This document shows, one piece after another, positions 17,152 to 25,386 of a stretch of DNA of 33,556 nucleotides; the stretch's first letter is position 1; every line of letters begins with the position of its first letter. The stretch covers positions 1 to 33,556 of the forward strand of contig CAKTTC010000019.1 of NCBI GenBank assembly GCA_934613645.1, read 5' to 3'. The translations under genes and the position numbers were made by a program. The DNA is from an uncultured Opitutales bacterium. Its GTDB lineage: Bacteria; Verrucomicrobiota; Verrucomicrobiia; Opitutales; Intestinicryptomonadaceae. The notes below the pieces were generated by a model. It was not told the origin of the DNA and searched no databases. It worked only from the letters and a program-made list of their open reading frames with translations.

Positions 17152-17649
17152 ATGAATTTTGAATCGGAAAAAGCGACGGAGGCCGACATTGCAACAATCC
17201 GCGCCATTGCGCAGGTCGCCTTTCCCGACACCTACAAAAGCATTCTCACGCCCGACCAGATTGACTACATGATGGAAATGATGTATTCCGAAGCCAATCT
17301 CCGCACCCAATTCAGCGGCGGGCACGTATTTTTCATTGCCTACAGTAACGGCGTTCCGTGTGGGTATGTTTCGGTTGAAAAGCAGGGCGAAAAGCTTTTC
17401 CATCTCCAGAAAATCTACGTTTTACCGAAATATCAGGGCACGGGCGCGGGCGGATTTTTATTTTCGAAGGCAGTCGATTACATAAAATCGGTTCAGCCAC
17501 AGAAGTGTGTTATGGAACTGAACGTCAACCGCCACAACAAGGCGTTGGGGTTCTACGAGCACAAGGGAATGAAGAAAGTCCGCGAGGGAGACTTCGACAT
17601 CGGCAACGGCTATTTTATGAACGACTACATAATGGCTATTGAAATTTAA
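17152..17649 (+). CDS. GNAT-family N-acetyltransferase
   Basis: The protein (165 residues from this start) fits the GNAT fold, which moves an acetyl group from acetyl-CoA to an amine. It begins MNFESEKATEADIATIRAIA. The acetyl-CoA pyrophosphate-binding segment is LQKIYVLPKYQGTGAGGFLF (Q/R-x-x-G-x-G/A type). The C-terminal part MELNVNRHNKALGFYEHKGM is the usual helix-strand ending of the family. The frame also has an ATG at 17113, but promoter-like boxes sit between the two, favouring 17152. It stands alone between tRNA-Ser and its own terminator. The substrate cannot be predicted. Confidence 0.88.
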   Translation: MNFESEKATEADIATIRAIAQVAFPDTYKSILTPDQIDYMMEMMYSEANLRTQFSGGHVFFIAYSNGVPCGYVSVEKQGEKLFHLQKIYVLPKYQGTGAGGFLFSKAVDYIKSVQPQKCVMELNVNRHNKALGFYEHKGMKKVREGDFDIGNGYFMNDYIMAIEI

Positions 17650-17672
17650 CAATTTTTATTTTCAACGCAGCA

Positions 17673-17703
17673 GCGGATTGGGCGAGAGCCAGTCCGTTTT
17701 TTT
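17673..17703 (+). terminator. Terminator after the GNAT gene
   Basis: The stem CGGATTGG/CCAGTCCG (one G-U pair) is followed by seven T, about 25 bp after the GNAT stop. Confidence 0.8.
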
Positions 17704-17760
17704 GCGTCTATCGAAACACCCTACCCCGCCCTGTCGCCCCCAAAAAGAATGCGCACATAC

Positions 17761-17984
17761 ATACAAACAGAAAAGGCGCGGGGGTTGCCGCGCCGTTTCC
17801 GACAATGAGCGTTCGGAGAACGCTCGGGTTAAGGGGCTGTGCCCATTATGTCTTTTCATGCCACTGCATGGCAAGCCATTGAGTGAAACTCAATGCGTAT
17901 ACAAACAGAAAAGGCGCGGGGGTTAACCGCGCCGTTTTCCACAATGAGCGTTCAACGAACGCTCAGGTTAAGGGGCTGTGCCCC
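17761..17984 (-). repeat. Two ~85-bp direct repeats, each a set of three hairpins
   Basis: The stretch 17704-17997 holds no gene. Units at 17761-17844 and 17899-17984 are close copies. Each has a GC-rich stem (GGCGCGG/CCGCGCC), a triloop hairpin with stem GAGCGTTC/GAACGCTC, and a GGGGC-TGT-GCCCC hairpin (partly lost in the first copy). On the minus strand each GC-rich stem is followed by TTTTCTG, so both could act as terminators for the operon ending at 17998. Between the units lies CATTGAGT-GAA-ACTCAATG at 17877-17895. Differences between copies fall in the loops (GGA versus AAC) while the stems match, suggesting the structure is maintained. Confidence 0.75.
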
Positions 17985-17997
17985 TTAGCTTCGCCCC

Positions 17998-18999
17998 TTA
18001 TTTGGAGGCTTCTTCAACAGCAACCGCAACGGCGACAGTTGCGCCGACCATCGGGTTGTTGCCCATACCGATAAGACCCATCATTTCGACGTGGGCGGGA
18101 ACGGACGAAGAGCCCGCGAATTGCGCGTCGCCGTGCATTCTGCCCATAGTGTCGGTCATACCGTAGGAAGCGGGGCCCGCCGCCATGTTGTCGGGGTGGA
18201 GGGTTCTGCCCGTGCCGCCGCCCGAAGCAACGGAGAAGTATTTCTTGCCGTGTTCGATAGCCCACTTCTTGTAAGTGCCCGCAACGGGGTGCTGGAAGCG
18301 TGTCGGGTTTGTCGAGTTGCCCGTGATGGAAACGTCGACGCCTTCCTTAATCATAATCGCGACGCCTTCGGAGACATCGTCCGCGCCGTAGCAGCGAACT
18401 TTTGCCTTGTCGCCCGAGGAGAACGCCGTTTCCTTGACGATTTTGAGTTCGCCCGTGTAATAGTCATATTCCGTTTCAACGCTTGTGAAGCCGTTGATAC
18501 GCGAAATGATGTAGGCTGCGTCTTTGCCCAAGCCGTTGAGGATAACGCGGAGGGGTTCTTTGCGAACCTTGTTCGCCGTCTTGGCGATACCGATTGCGCC
18601 TTCTGCGGCTGCGAAAGACTCGTGACCCGCCAAGAAGCAGAAGCACTTTGTCTGTTCGCGCAAAAGCATTGCGCCGAGGTTTCCGTGTCCCAAACCGACA
18701 TCGCGAGAGTCGGCAACCGAACCGGGAATGCAGAATGCCTGCAGACCGATACCGATGTTTTCGGCGGCTTCGGCGGCGTTCTTGCTGCCCTTTTTCATGG
18801 CGATTGCCGCCCCCAGCGTGTATGCCCAAACGGCGTTGTCGAAAGCGATGGGCTGGATACCCTTTACGATTGCCGCAACGTCGATACCCTTCGACTTGCA
18901 GAATTCGCCCGCTTCTTCGATTGATTTAAAACCGTATTCGGCGCAGACTTTGTTGATTTTGTCGATGCGTCTTTCGTATCCTTCGAATAATTGTGCCAT
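17998..18999 (-). CDS. GGGtGRT family protein
   Basis: This 333-residue protein is recognised by the family motif GGGTGRT at residues 260-266. Other conserved-looking parts are GHGNLGAMLLREQT, FLAGHESFAAAEGAIG, LNGLGKDAAYIISRING, NSTNPTRFQHPVAG and an Ala/Val-rich end. No signal peptide or membrane segment is seen, so it is probably cytoplasmic. The family has no established function as far as I know. It is usually next to an Fe-S scaffold-like gene in anaerobes, and the same pairing is present here, with only 15 bp between the genes. A strong Shine-Dalgarno (AAGGAGG), rare in this window, precedes the ATG and suggests high expression. Terminator-like hairpins follow the stop. Confidence 0.85.
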   Translation of the reverse strand: MAQLFEGYERRIDKINKVCAEYGFKSIEEAGEFCKSKGIDVAAIVKGIQPIAFDNAVWAYTLGAAIAMKKGSKNAAEAAENIGIGLQAFCIPGSVADSRDVGLGHGNLGAMLLREQTKCFCFLAGHESFAAAEGAIGIAKTANKVRKEPLRVILNGLGKDAAYIISRINGFTSVETEYDYYTGELKIVKETAFSSGDKAKVRCYGADDVSEGVAIMIKEGVDVSITGNSTNPTRFQHPVAGTYKKWAIEHGKKYFSVASGGGTGRTLHPDNMAAGPASYGMTDTMGRMHGDAQFAGSSSVPAHVEMMGLIGMGNNPMVGATVAVAVAVEEASK

Positions 19000-19014
19000 A
19001 GTAAAAAATCCTCC

Positions 19015-19722
19015 TTATTCTTTGCGCGGGTCGATTGTTTTTACGGCGTCTTCGAAGCGTCCCTTTACGGAAACGTTCTTTTCGAATGCTTCTTTGGGGT
19101 CTTTGCCGTTGCGGATTGCCTCGAGCATTTTGCCCAAATGCAAAGTCTTGTAGCCGATAACTTCGTTGTTGGCGTCGAGGGCTTCTTCAAGGACGTAGCC
19201 TTCCGCCATTTCCAAGTAGCGCGGGCCCTTTGCTCTTGTGGAGAACATTGTGCCGACCTGCGAACGCAAGCCCTTGCCCAAGTCTTCCAAGCCTGCGCCG
19301 ATGGGCAGACCGTTTTCGGAGAACGCCGTCTGGGTTCTGCCGTAGACGATTTGCAGGAACAATTCGCGCATGGCAACGTTGATGGCGTCGCAAACCAAGT
19401 CGCTATTGAGGGCTTCGAGAACGGTCTTTCCGGGGAGGACTTCCGACGCCATAGCCGCCGAGTGGGTCATACCCGAGCAACCGATTGTTTCCACCAACGC
19501 TTCTTCGATTACGCCGTTTTTAACGTTGAGCGTAAGTTTGCAGGCACCCTGCTGGGGAGCGCACCAGCCGACGCCGTGCGTCAAACCGCTGATGTCGGTA
19601 ATTTCCTTGGCCTTCACCCATTTTCCCTCTTCGGGTATGGGAGCGGGTCCGTGATTGGCTCCTTTAGCCACGCAGCACATCTGCTGAACTTCGTGGGAGC
19701 AGTTTTGATTTGGACAACTCAT
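19015..19722 (-). CDS. Iron-sulfur cluster assembly scaffold-like protein (IscU/NifU-type)
   Basis: The protein (235 residues) resembles IscU/NifU-type scaffolds found beside GGGtGRT genes. Cysteines occur in CPNQNC near the N-terminus, MCCV, GWCAPQQGAC, IGCSGMTH and LVCDA; the GCSGMTHSAA segment corresponds to the scaffold Cys motif. The C-terminal half (KTLHLGKMLEAIRNGKDPKE) is specific to this subgroup. The frame is open to 20025, but that extension is low-complexity GC-rich sequence. The ATG at 19722 with GGA upstream is preferred. Transcribed first in the two-gene operon. The role in building or carrying clusters for a partner enzyme is inference from the scaffold similarity. Confidence 0.82.
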   Translation of the reverse strand: MSCPNQNCSHEVQQMCCVAKGANHGPAPIPEEGKWVKAKEITDISGLTHGVGWCAPQQGACKLTLNVKNGVIEEALVETIGCSGMTHSAAMASEVLPGKTVLEALNSDLVCDAINVAMRELFLQIVYGRTQTAFSENGLPIGAGLEDLGKGLRSQVGTMFSTRAKGPRYLEMAEGYVLEEALDANNEVIGYKTLHLGKMLEAIRNGKDPKEAFEKNVSVKGRFEDAVKTIDPRKE

Positions 19723-20031
19723 ATTTTTCCTATTGTGTTTATGGTTAAAAAAGATTCGGCAATTTTCAAGAACACGGCGTATTTTTGCAAGGATTTTCTG
19801 AAAAATTTTACGGCGGGCGAACGCGCGTAAACGTTCGGGAAAGGTGCGGCAAAACAGCGCGGGGGCAATCGAACGGGCGCGGGCGAACTTGCCGAAATTC
19901 GGGGGAAGCGGCGCGGCGGAAAAATTCGACAAATCGGGATTCGGCGGAATATCGGCGCGTTTGTTCCGAATAATATATCTGCCGACCGACTCACGCGGGT
20001 GGGCTCGGGGCGCGGACGGGCACAAAGGCGC
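19723..20031. other. Intergenic region without a recognisable gene
   Basis: GC-rich DNA with an open minus frame but no credible protein. The part next to the scaffold gene could hold its promoter (minus-strand TTGAAA, 16 bp, TAACCA), which is weak. No repeat or RNA was recognised. Confidence 0.4.
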
Positions 20032-20061
20032 AAAAAAAAGCCCCGCTCCGAAGAGCGGGAC
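20032..20061 (-). terminator. Terminator of the ribbon-helix-helix gene
   Basis: On the minus strand CCCGCTC-TTCG-GAGCGGG, with a stable UUCG loop, is followed by a run of T. It lies about 30 bp after the stop of the small regulator gene. Confidence 0.85.
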
Positions 20062-20091
20062 TAAACTTGGGTAAGAAAAAAGCGAAACGGG

Positions 20092-20292
20092 TTAGTCCTT
20101 GATTCTCTTTTTGGAATCCGCAACGCCCAAGCATTCCTTCGCCATATTCTGGAGACTATTGGCGATGAAGTTGGAGCGGTTACGATTGTCGAGCTTAGCC
20201 ATCTCGTCAATTTTTTTTACCAAGTCTTGGGGAAGACTGATTGAAATCTGAGTCATTCCCGCGATCTTTCCTGATCCTTTTGTTCTTGCCAT
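20092..20292 (-). CDS. Ribbon-helix-helix (CopG-like) DNA-binding protein
   Basis: This 66-residue protein has the RHH pattern: a beta strand with alternating residues (MTQISISLPQDL), then two helices (VKKIDEMAKLDN and RSNFIANSLQNMA). Such proteins bind DNA as dimers through the strand and often repress their own promoter or serve as antitoxins. No toxin gene is adjacent: the gene stands alone with its own terminator, and leuS diverges from it 300 bp away. An imperfect inverted repeat at 20337-20362, about 45 bp upstream, could be its operator. The Lys/Arg-rich N-terminus (MARTKGSGK) may help DNA binding. Confidence 0.85.
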   Translation of the reverse strand: MARTKGSGKIAGMTQISISLPQDLVKKIDEMAKLDNRNRSNFIANSLQNMAKECLGVADSKKRIKD

Positions 20293-20336
20293 AATATTAA
20301 ACTTGTATTGCTACCTGTTAATGTTTCAACGCTTAA

Positions 20337-20362
20337 TCCGACGTATAAAGACTTACATCGGA
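20337..20362. promoter_or_regulatory. Inverted repeat, possible operator of the RHH gene
   Basis: TCCGACGTA and TACATCGGA pair at 8 of 9 positions around 8 bp. The repeat sits about 45 bp upstream of the RHH start. The rest of 20293-20593 is A/T-tract-rich DNA with no gene, holding promoters for the divergent RHH and leuS genes that I cannot place with confidence. Confidence 0.35.
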
Positions 20363-20593
20363 CTTATTTCGAGTTGTGGGAAAGTATGCTGAGCATAAAA
20401 AAATTTGTTTTCAATCTTTTTTATCGAAAAAAACAATTTTTTTTAAAAAAAACGCCCAAAATCACAAAAAACCGACCGTTTTTAACCTTTTTTCGGCAAA
20501 ATTCGGTGCGAACACAAAAGCAAACGCGCCGTTTTTTTATTTTGACGAAAAGAAAAAAAGTGTAAAAATATCCCCTATTTTACATTTCAGATT

Positions 20594-23344
20594 ATGGCAA
20601 CGAACAACGCAGAATACAATTTCACTGACATAGAAAAACACTGGCAGAAAAATTGGGACGAAAACAAGACTTTCGCCGCCGAAAATATCGACACCACAAA
20701 AAAGCCCAAATTCTACATACTGGATATGTTCCCCTACCCCTCAGGCGCGGGGCTGCACATAGGACACCCCGAAGGCTACACAGCCTCCGACATCGTTGCG
20801 CGCTACAAGTGGGCAAACGGCTTCAACGTTCTGCACCCGATGGGCTGGGACGCGTTCGGGCTTCCAGCCGAACAATACGCGGTAAAAACGGGCACGCACC
20901 CCGCAATCACAACCGCCGCCAACATCGACAACTTCCGCAAGCAGATAAAAAGCATAGGCTTTGCCATAGACTGGGACAGGGAAATAAACACTACCGACCC
21001 CGACTATTTCAGGTGGACGCAGTGGATTTTCCTGAAGCTTTTCCAACGCGGCTTGGCGTATGTTGACGAAAAGCCCGTGTGGTGGTGCCCCGCCCTCGGA
21101 ACTGTCTTGGCGAACGAAGAAGTCATCGACGGCAAGAGCGAAGTGGGCAAATTCCCCGTAGAGCGCAGAAAGCTCAGACAGTGGGTTCTCAAAATCACCG
21201 CCTACGCCGACAAGCTCATCGAAGGGCTGAAAGACCTCGACTGGCCCGAATCTACCAAACGCCTGCAAACAAACTGGATTGGGCGTTCGGAGGGCGCGGA
21301 GGTCGATTTCGAAATAGCCGACTCAAAGGCGAAGGGCAAGAAGCTCAAAATTTTCACCACGCGCCCCGACACGCTCTACGGCGCAACGTATATGGTAATC
21401 GCCCCCGAACACCCGCTTGTTGACGAGCTTGTTTCGCCCGAAAACAGGCAGGCAGTGGAGGACTATAAGAAAGCGGTTTCCTCGAAAAGCGACCTTGACA
21501 GAACCGACCTCGCCAAAGACAAGACGGGCGTTTTCACGGGAGCGCACGCAATCAATCCCGTAAACGGAAAGCAAATTCCAATCTGGATTGCCGACTACGT
21601 TTTGATGAGCTACGGAACGGGCGCAATTATGGCAGTGCCCGCGCACGACGACCGCGACTACGAATTCGCCGTAAAATTCGACCTCCCCATTATAAGAGTA
21701 ATTGACAAAAAGAACCCCGACGGCTCGGAAATAGCACTGCCCTTCACCGATGTCGGCACAATGACGAACTCGGAGCAGTGGAGCGGAACGCCCTCGCTTG
21801 AAGGCAAGAAAAAGGTCACGGAAATGCTCGCCGAACGCGGCGTGGGCAAGAAGGCGGTAAACTACAAGCTGCGCGACTGGCTGTTCTCGCGCCAACGCTA
21901 CTGGGGAGAGCCTTTCCCGATTGTCTGGGTAGACAAAAACACATACGAACTCGCGGAAAAATCGGGCAAGTGGAATCTGCCGCAAACGCCCGTTTCGTGC
22001 AAAAACGACAAGGGCGAAGAGATTTTCGCCCTGCCCCTCCCCGAAAAAATGCTGCCGCTTAAGCTGCCGAAAATCGACAACTACAAGCCCTCGGGCACGG
22101 GAGAAAGCCCGCTTGCGCACGCAACCGACTGGCTCAACGTAAAGGTGAACCCGACTACGGCGGAAATACTCCCCGCCTCGGAATGCGCGGGCAAAGAGGG
22201 TTTCTTCGACGGACTTCGCGAAACAAACACAATGCCGCAGTGGGCGGGTTCGTGCTGGTATTACCTGCGCTATTGCGACCCCCACGACGACCAAGCCCCG
22301 ATTTCGGAAAAGGCCGAACGCTACTGGCAGTATCCCGACTTATACATAGGCGGCGCGGAGCACGCGGTGCTGCACCTGCTCTACGCGCGCTTCTGGCACA
22401 AAGTGCTGTTTGACTGCGGCGTAGTAAAGGGTTCTGAGCCGTTCAAGAAGCTGTTCCACCAAGGCATAATTTTGGGGCAGCTCGAATTTACGGGCTACAA
22501 AAAGGACGGCAAGTTCGTTACCGCCGCGCGCGCTTCGGAAGAGGGCGTTGAGGCGGTAAAGCTGACAGAAAACGACGTCGAGAAAGTCGGCGCAAACTTC
22601 GTTCTGAAAGCCGACAAAACAATTTTTGTTGACGCACGCAGCTTCAAAATGAGCAAGTCGCGCGGCAACGTTGTAAACCCCGACGACATCATTGCAAAAT
22701 ACGGCGCGGATTCGCTGCGCTTGTATGAAATGTTCCTCGGGCCGCTCGAAGACCAAAAACCGTGGAACACAAACGGCATAGAGGGCGTTTCGCGCTTCCT
22801 CAAAAAGGTCTGGCGCGAATTTATCAACCCCGAAAGCGGCGCAATCAACGCGAAAATTTCCGACTCCGCAGAAGACTCGCCCGAATTCCTGAAAGTCCTC
22901 AACGAGACTATCAAGAAAGTGGGCGCGGACATCGAAAACCTCCGCTTCAACACTGCAATTTCGCAGATGATGATATGCGTGGGGGCAATGCAGAAGCAGG
23001 CTGCCGTTTCAAAGGAAAGCGCGGCCAAATTCGTGAAGCTTCTTGCGCCGTTCGCCCCGCACATCTGCGAAGAGCTGTGGGAAAGGCTCGGCTTTGAAGG
23101 CTCTGTGGCAAAGGCGCAGTGGCCGAAGCCCGACGAGTCTAAGATGAAGTCGGCAAGCGTAAAAATTGCGGTTCAGGTAAACGGCAAGCTCCGCGGCGAA
23201 CTCTCTATCGACGCGTCGATGCCCAAGGACGACGTGCTCGCGGCGGCGAAGTCGCTCGACAACGTAAAGGCTTTCACAGACGGCAAAACCGTGGTGAAGG
23301 AAATCTACGTTCCCAACAAAATCGTAAACATTGTTGTAAAGTGA
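20594..23344 (+). CDS. leuS: Leucyl-tRNA synthetase
   Basis: This class I aminoacyl-tRNA synthetase (916 residues) charges tRNA-Leu in the cytoplasm. The HIGH motif (GLHIGH) is at residues 53-58 and KMSKS near 685-689. The CP1 editing domain is present (TTRPDTLYGATYMVIAPEHP, YGTGAIMAVPAHDDRDYEF). The LWERLGFEGSV anticodon-binding part and the C-terminal KIAVQVNGKLRG domain are intact. It is somewhat longer than the usual 800-870 residues. The ATG at 20594 has no Shine-Dalgarno. The stop overlaps the GTG start of the next gene by 4 bp, so leuS heads a cluster with 23341-26103. Confidence 0.97.
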   Translation: MATNNAEYNFTDIEKHWQKNWDENKTFAAENIDTTKKPKFYILDMFPYPSGAGLHIGHPEGYTASDIVARYKWANGFNVLHPMGWDAFGLPAEQYAVKTGTHPAITTAANIDNFRKQIKSIGFAIDWDREINTTDPDYFRWTQWIFLKLFQRGLAYVDEKPVWWCPALGTVLANEEVIDGKSEVGKFPVERRKLRQWVLKITAYADKLIEGLKDLDWPESTKRLQTNWIGRSEGAEVDFEIADSKAKGKKLKIFTTRPDTLYGATYMVIAPEHPLVDELVSPENRQAVEDYKKAVSSKSDLDRTDLAKDKTGVFTGAHAINPVNGKQIPIWIADYVLMSYGTGAIMAVPAHDDRDYEFAVKFDLPIIRVIDKKNPDGSEIALPFTDVGTMTNSEQWSGTPSLEGKKKVTEMLAERGVGKKAVNYKLRDWLFSRQRYWGEPFPIVWVDKNTYELAEKSGKWNLPQTPVSCKNDKGEEIFALPLPEKMLPLKLPKIDNYKPSGTGESPLAHATDWLNVKVNPTTAEILPASECAGKEGFFDGLRETNTMPQWAGSCWYYLRYCDPHDDQAPISEKAERYWQYPDLYIGGAEHAVLHLLYARFWHKVLFDCGVVKGSEPFKKLFHQGIILGQLEFTGYKKDGKFVTAARASEEGVEAVKLTENDVEKVGANFVLKADKTIFVDARSFKMSKSRGNVVNPDDIIAKYGADSLRLYEMFLGPLEDQKPWNTNGIEGVSRFLKKVWREFINPESGAINAKISDSAEDSPEFLKVLNETIKKVGADIENLRFNTAISQMMICVGAMQKQAAVSKESAAKFVKLLAPFAPHICEELWERLGFEGSVAKAQWPKPDESKMKSASVKIAVQVNGKLRGELSIDASMPKDDVLAAAKSLDNVKAFTDGKTVVKEIYVPNKIVNIVVK

Positions 23345-24114
23345 AAAAGCTGATTGCATACGCGGCGGCGGCGGTGTTGCCCGTGGCGGCATTCGCCCAG
23401 ACCGAGGCAAAAATGGCGGACGGAAGCGTCTACATTTTCACGCTCAGAAACGCCCCCGCGGCTGTGGCGGAAAACGCCCCCGTAAAACAGGGCGCGACTG
23501 TCCGCGCGGCGGGAATGAAAATTGACTGCGCAAAGGGTCAGTATGCGTCGCTCGAGTTCTCCAATTCCGTGATTGCCGTAGTGCGCGAAAACACGAAGTT
23601 CGAGGTTGAGCAGTTCAGCCAGCAGCAGCCGTTCAAGACTGTCCATTCAAGCGAACGCCAGCTTGAGCTTTCAACGCTGAAGCTCAGGCTCGAGCGCGGC
23701 AGGCTCGACGTCATTTCCAAAGAGCAGCGCGCAAAAAGCGAGTTCTCGATAATCACGCGAATGGGCGTTTTTACATTCAACGCGCAAATGTTCTCAATTT
23801 CGGACGACGGCGAGAAAATCTCGGTAGCGATAGCCGAAGGTCAGGCAATGTTCAAGTCGAACCGCGGCAAGACCGACTTCGTGCGCAACAAGCAGGTGGG
23901 CACAATCACAAAGCAGACGCTTGAAACGAACTTCCCGCTTGAAATATCGTCGCTTGGAATAATGGAGGAAAAGAGCCTCATGCGCAACTTCGACGACGCC
24001 AAGCTTGTCCGCGACGCGGTTATGTGGCACTTTGAAGACGGAAAAATTGCGGCAAAGCGCGTAATCTTCAAGGAATTCTTCCAGAAAGCGCCGAAAACGA
24101 ACCTGAGAAAGTAA
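23341..24114 (+). CDS. Secreted FecR-like domain protein
   Basis: The 257-residue protein starts with GTG overlapping the leuS stop (GTGA). A signal peptide is clear (MKKLIAYAAAAVLPVAAFAQ, cleavage after AFA). The next 150 residues match the FecR-type beta-rich pattern: an initial VRAAGMKIDCAKGQYASLEF block, VIAVVRENTKFEV, LKLRLERGRLDVIS and IITRMGVFTFN. In FecR itself this domain is periplasmic and senses a TonB-dependent receptor, but here no sigma factor or receptor gene is near, so the role is more likely a periplasmic or envelope structural one. The C-terminal 60 residues are basic and unrecognised. Confidence 0.7.
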   Translation: MKKLIAYAAAAVLPVAAFAQTEAKMADGSVYIFTLRNAPAAVAENAPVKQGATVRAAGMKIDCAKGQYASLEFSNSVIAVVRENTKFEVEQFSQQQPFKTVHSSERQLELSTLKLRLERGRLDVISKEQRAKSEFSIITRMGVFTFNAQMFSISDDGEKISVAIAEGQAMFKSNRGKTDFVRNKQVGTITKQTLETNFPLEISSLGIMEEKSLMRNFDDAKLVRDAVMWHFEDGKIAAKRVIFKEFFQKAPKTNLRK

Positions 24115-24116
24115 AA

Positions 24117-24956
24117 ATGATTTCGCAATTTCTACCTCCCGATTTCGACAAAACCCAAAAGCTTGCTCTGCTTGCGGGCAAAGGCGTGTATCCCGAACTT
24201 GTGGCGCAACGCCTGCGCGAAGAGGGGATAAAAACATGCCTTATCGGCTGCGAAGACGAAACCGCGCCCGAACTGATTGCAAAATTCCCGCCCGAAGACG
24301 TTGACGTAATCAACATCGGGCAGCTCGGGAAATTTCTGAAAGCGTTGAAAAAACACGACGCCAAATACGCAATTATGGCGGGGCAGATAACCCCCAAAAA
24401 GCTTTTCAAGGGGCTGAAGCTCGACCTCAAGGCGGTGCTTGTAATGGCTACGCTGAAGCGCAAAAACGCGGAAACAATTTTCGGGGCACTCGCCGACCAA
24501 ATGAAAAAAATCGGCGTGCAGCTGCTCGACGCGCGCTCGTTTCTCGACGCGTCGGTCGCGCCCAAGGGGTTCATCGCGGGGTCGAAGTGGTCGGTTTCCG
24601 ACGACTACGTTGAGCACGCAATGCACATAGCCCGCGAAATGGCGCGTCTGGACGTAGGTCAGGCGTGCGTTACTTCGCGCGGAAGTGTTCTGGCGGTCGA
24701 AGCGTGGGAGGGAACGGACAAAATGATTGAGCGCGCAGGCACGTTCGAGGCGCGCGACGCCGTTTTCGCAAAAACGGTAAAGCCCAATCAGGACTACCGC
24801 TTCGACGTTCCCGTGATAGGAGAACGCACAATACGCAAGCTCGCCGCGGCAAACGTCCGCAACGTGGCGGTGGAATCGGGCAAGGTAATTCTGCTTGAAA
24901 AAGACAAAATCATCGCGCTTGCGAAGGAAAACGACATCAAAATTTTCGGAGTATGA
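24117..24956 (+). CDS. lpxI: UDP-2,3-diacylglucosamine pyrophosphatase LpxI
   Basis: LpxI hydrolyses UDP-2,3-diacylglucosamine to lipid X and UMP in lipid A synthesis, replacing LpxH in many Gram-negatives. The 279 residues match the family (formerly DUF1009) throughout: LALLAGKGVYPELVAQRL, IGQLGKFLKALKKHDAKYA, MAGQITPKKLF, LLDARSFLDASVAPKG, and the C-terminal catalytic part GTDKMIERAG...PNQDYRFDVPVIGERTI. It starts 2 bp after the FecR-like gene and its stop overlaps sufE (ATGA). It supports an LPS-bearing outer membrane. Confidence 0.95.
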   Translation: MISQFLPPDFDKTQKLALLAGKGVYPELVAQRLREEGIKTCLIGCEDETAPELIAKFPPEDVDVINIGQLGKFLKALKKHDAKYAIMAGQITPKKLFKGLKLDLKAVLVMATLKRKNAETIFGALADQMKKIGVQLLDARSFLDASVAPKGFIAGSKWSVSDDYVEHAMHIAREMARLDVGQACVTSRGSVLAVEAWEGTDKMIERAGTFEARDAVFAKTVKPNQDYRFDVPVIGERTIRKLAAANVRNVAVESGKVILLEKDKIIALAKENDIKIFGV

Positions 24957-25381
24957 GTTTGATTGACGACAGAAAACAGGAGCTGCTTGACGAATACGGC
25001 GTCTTCCCCGACCCGCAGTCGCTTTTCGAGTATCTTATTGAAAAAAACAAGGCGGTTCCGCATCTGGACGCCGCGCACAAAAGCGAGTGCAACCTCGTAA
25101 AGGGCTGCGTGTCGAGCCTGTGGCTTGTGCCGTCGTTCGAAGACGGAAAGTGCTACTTCCAAAGCGACGCCGACTCCCTGATTACGCGCGCGGTGGCGTC
25201 GGTTGTGTGCCACTTGTATAGCGGGCTTACCCCGCAGGAAGTGCTTTCCATCGATCCCGCAATCCTTTCGGAAGTAAACATTTCAACCCACCTTTCGCCC
25301 AACCGCAGAAACGGGCTAAGCCAGCTTTGCCTGCGCATTGAAAATTTCGCAAAATCAAAATTAAACAACACGGAACAATAA
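24953..25381 (+). CDS. sufE: SufE-type sulfur acceptor for Fe-S assembly
   Basis: SufE accepts sulfur from the cysteine desulfurase SufS and passes it to the scaffold. The 142-residue protein has the acceptor Cys in LVKGCVSSLWL (about residue 51) and the family end LSPNRRNGLSQLCLRIENFA. No sufS or sufBCD gene is in the window. It overlaps lpxI by 4 bp and is followed by a secreted protein 5 bp later. Together with the scaffold-like gene at 19015-19722 it is one of two Fe-S assembly genes here, but they are in different operons. Confidence 0.93.
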   Translation: MSLIDDRKQELLDEYGVFPDPQSLFEYLIEKNKAVPHLDAAHKSECNLVKGCVSSLWLVPSFEDGKCYFQSDADSLITRAVASVVCHLYSGLTPQEVLSIDPAILSEVNISTHLSPNRRNGLSQLCLRIENFAKSKLNNTEQ

Positions 25382-25386
25382 TATCT

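Noticed and set aside
17761..17986. CRISPR array candidate
   Set aside because: Only two units with hairpins and no regular spacers; they are terminator-like repeats.
19723..20025. N-terminal extension of the Fe-S scaffold-like protein
   Set aside because: The in-frame upstream sequence is low-complexity and Pro/Arg-rich, and family members begin near CPNQNC.
21323..22294. 323-codon frame antisense to leuS
   Set aside because: A shadow of the GC-rich third-position pattern of leuS; no domain or start signal.
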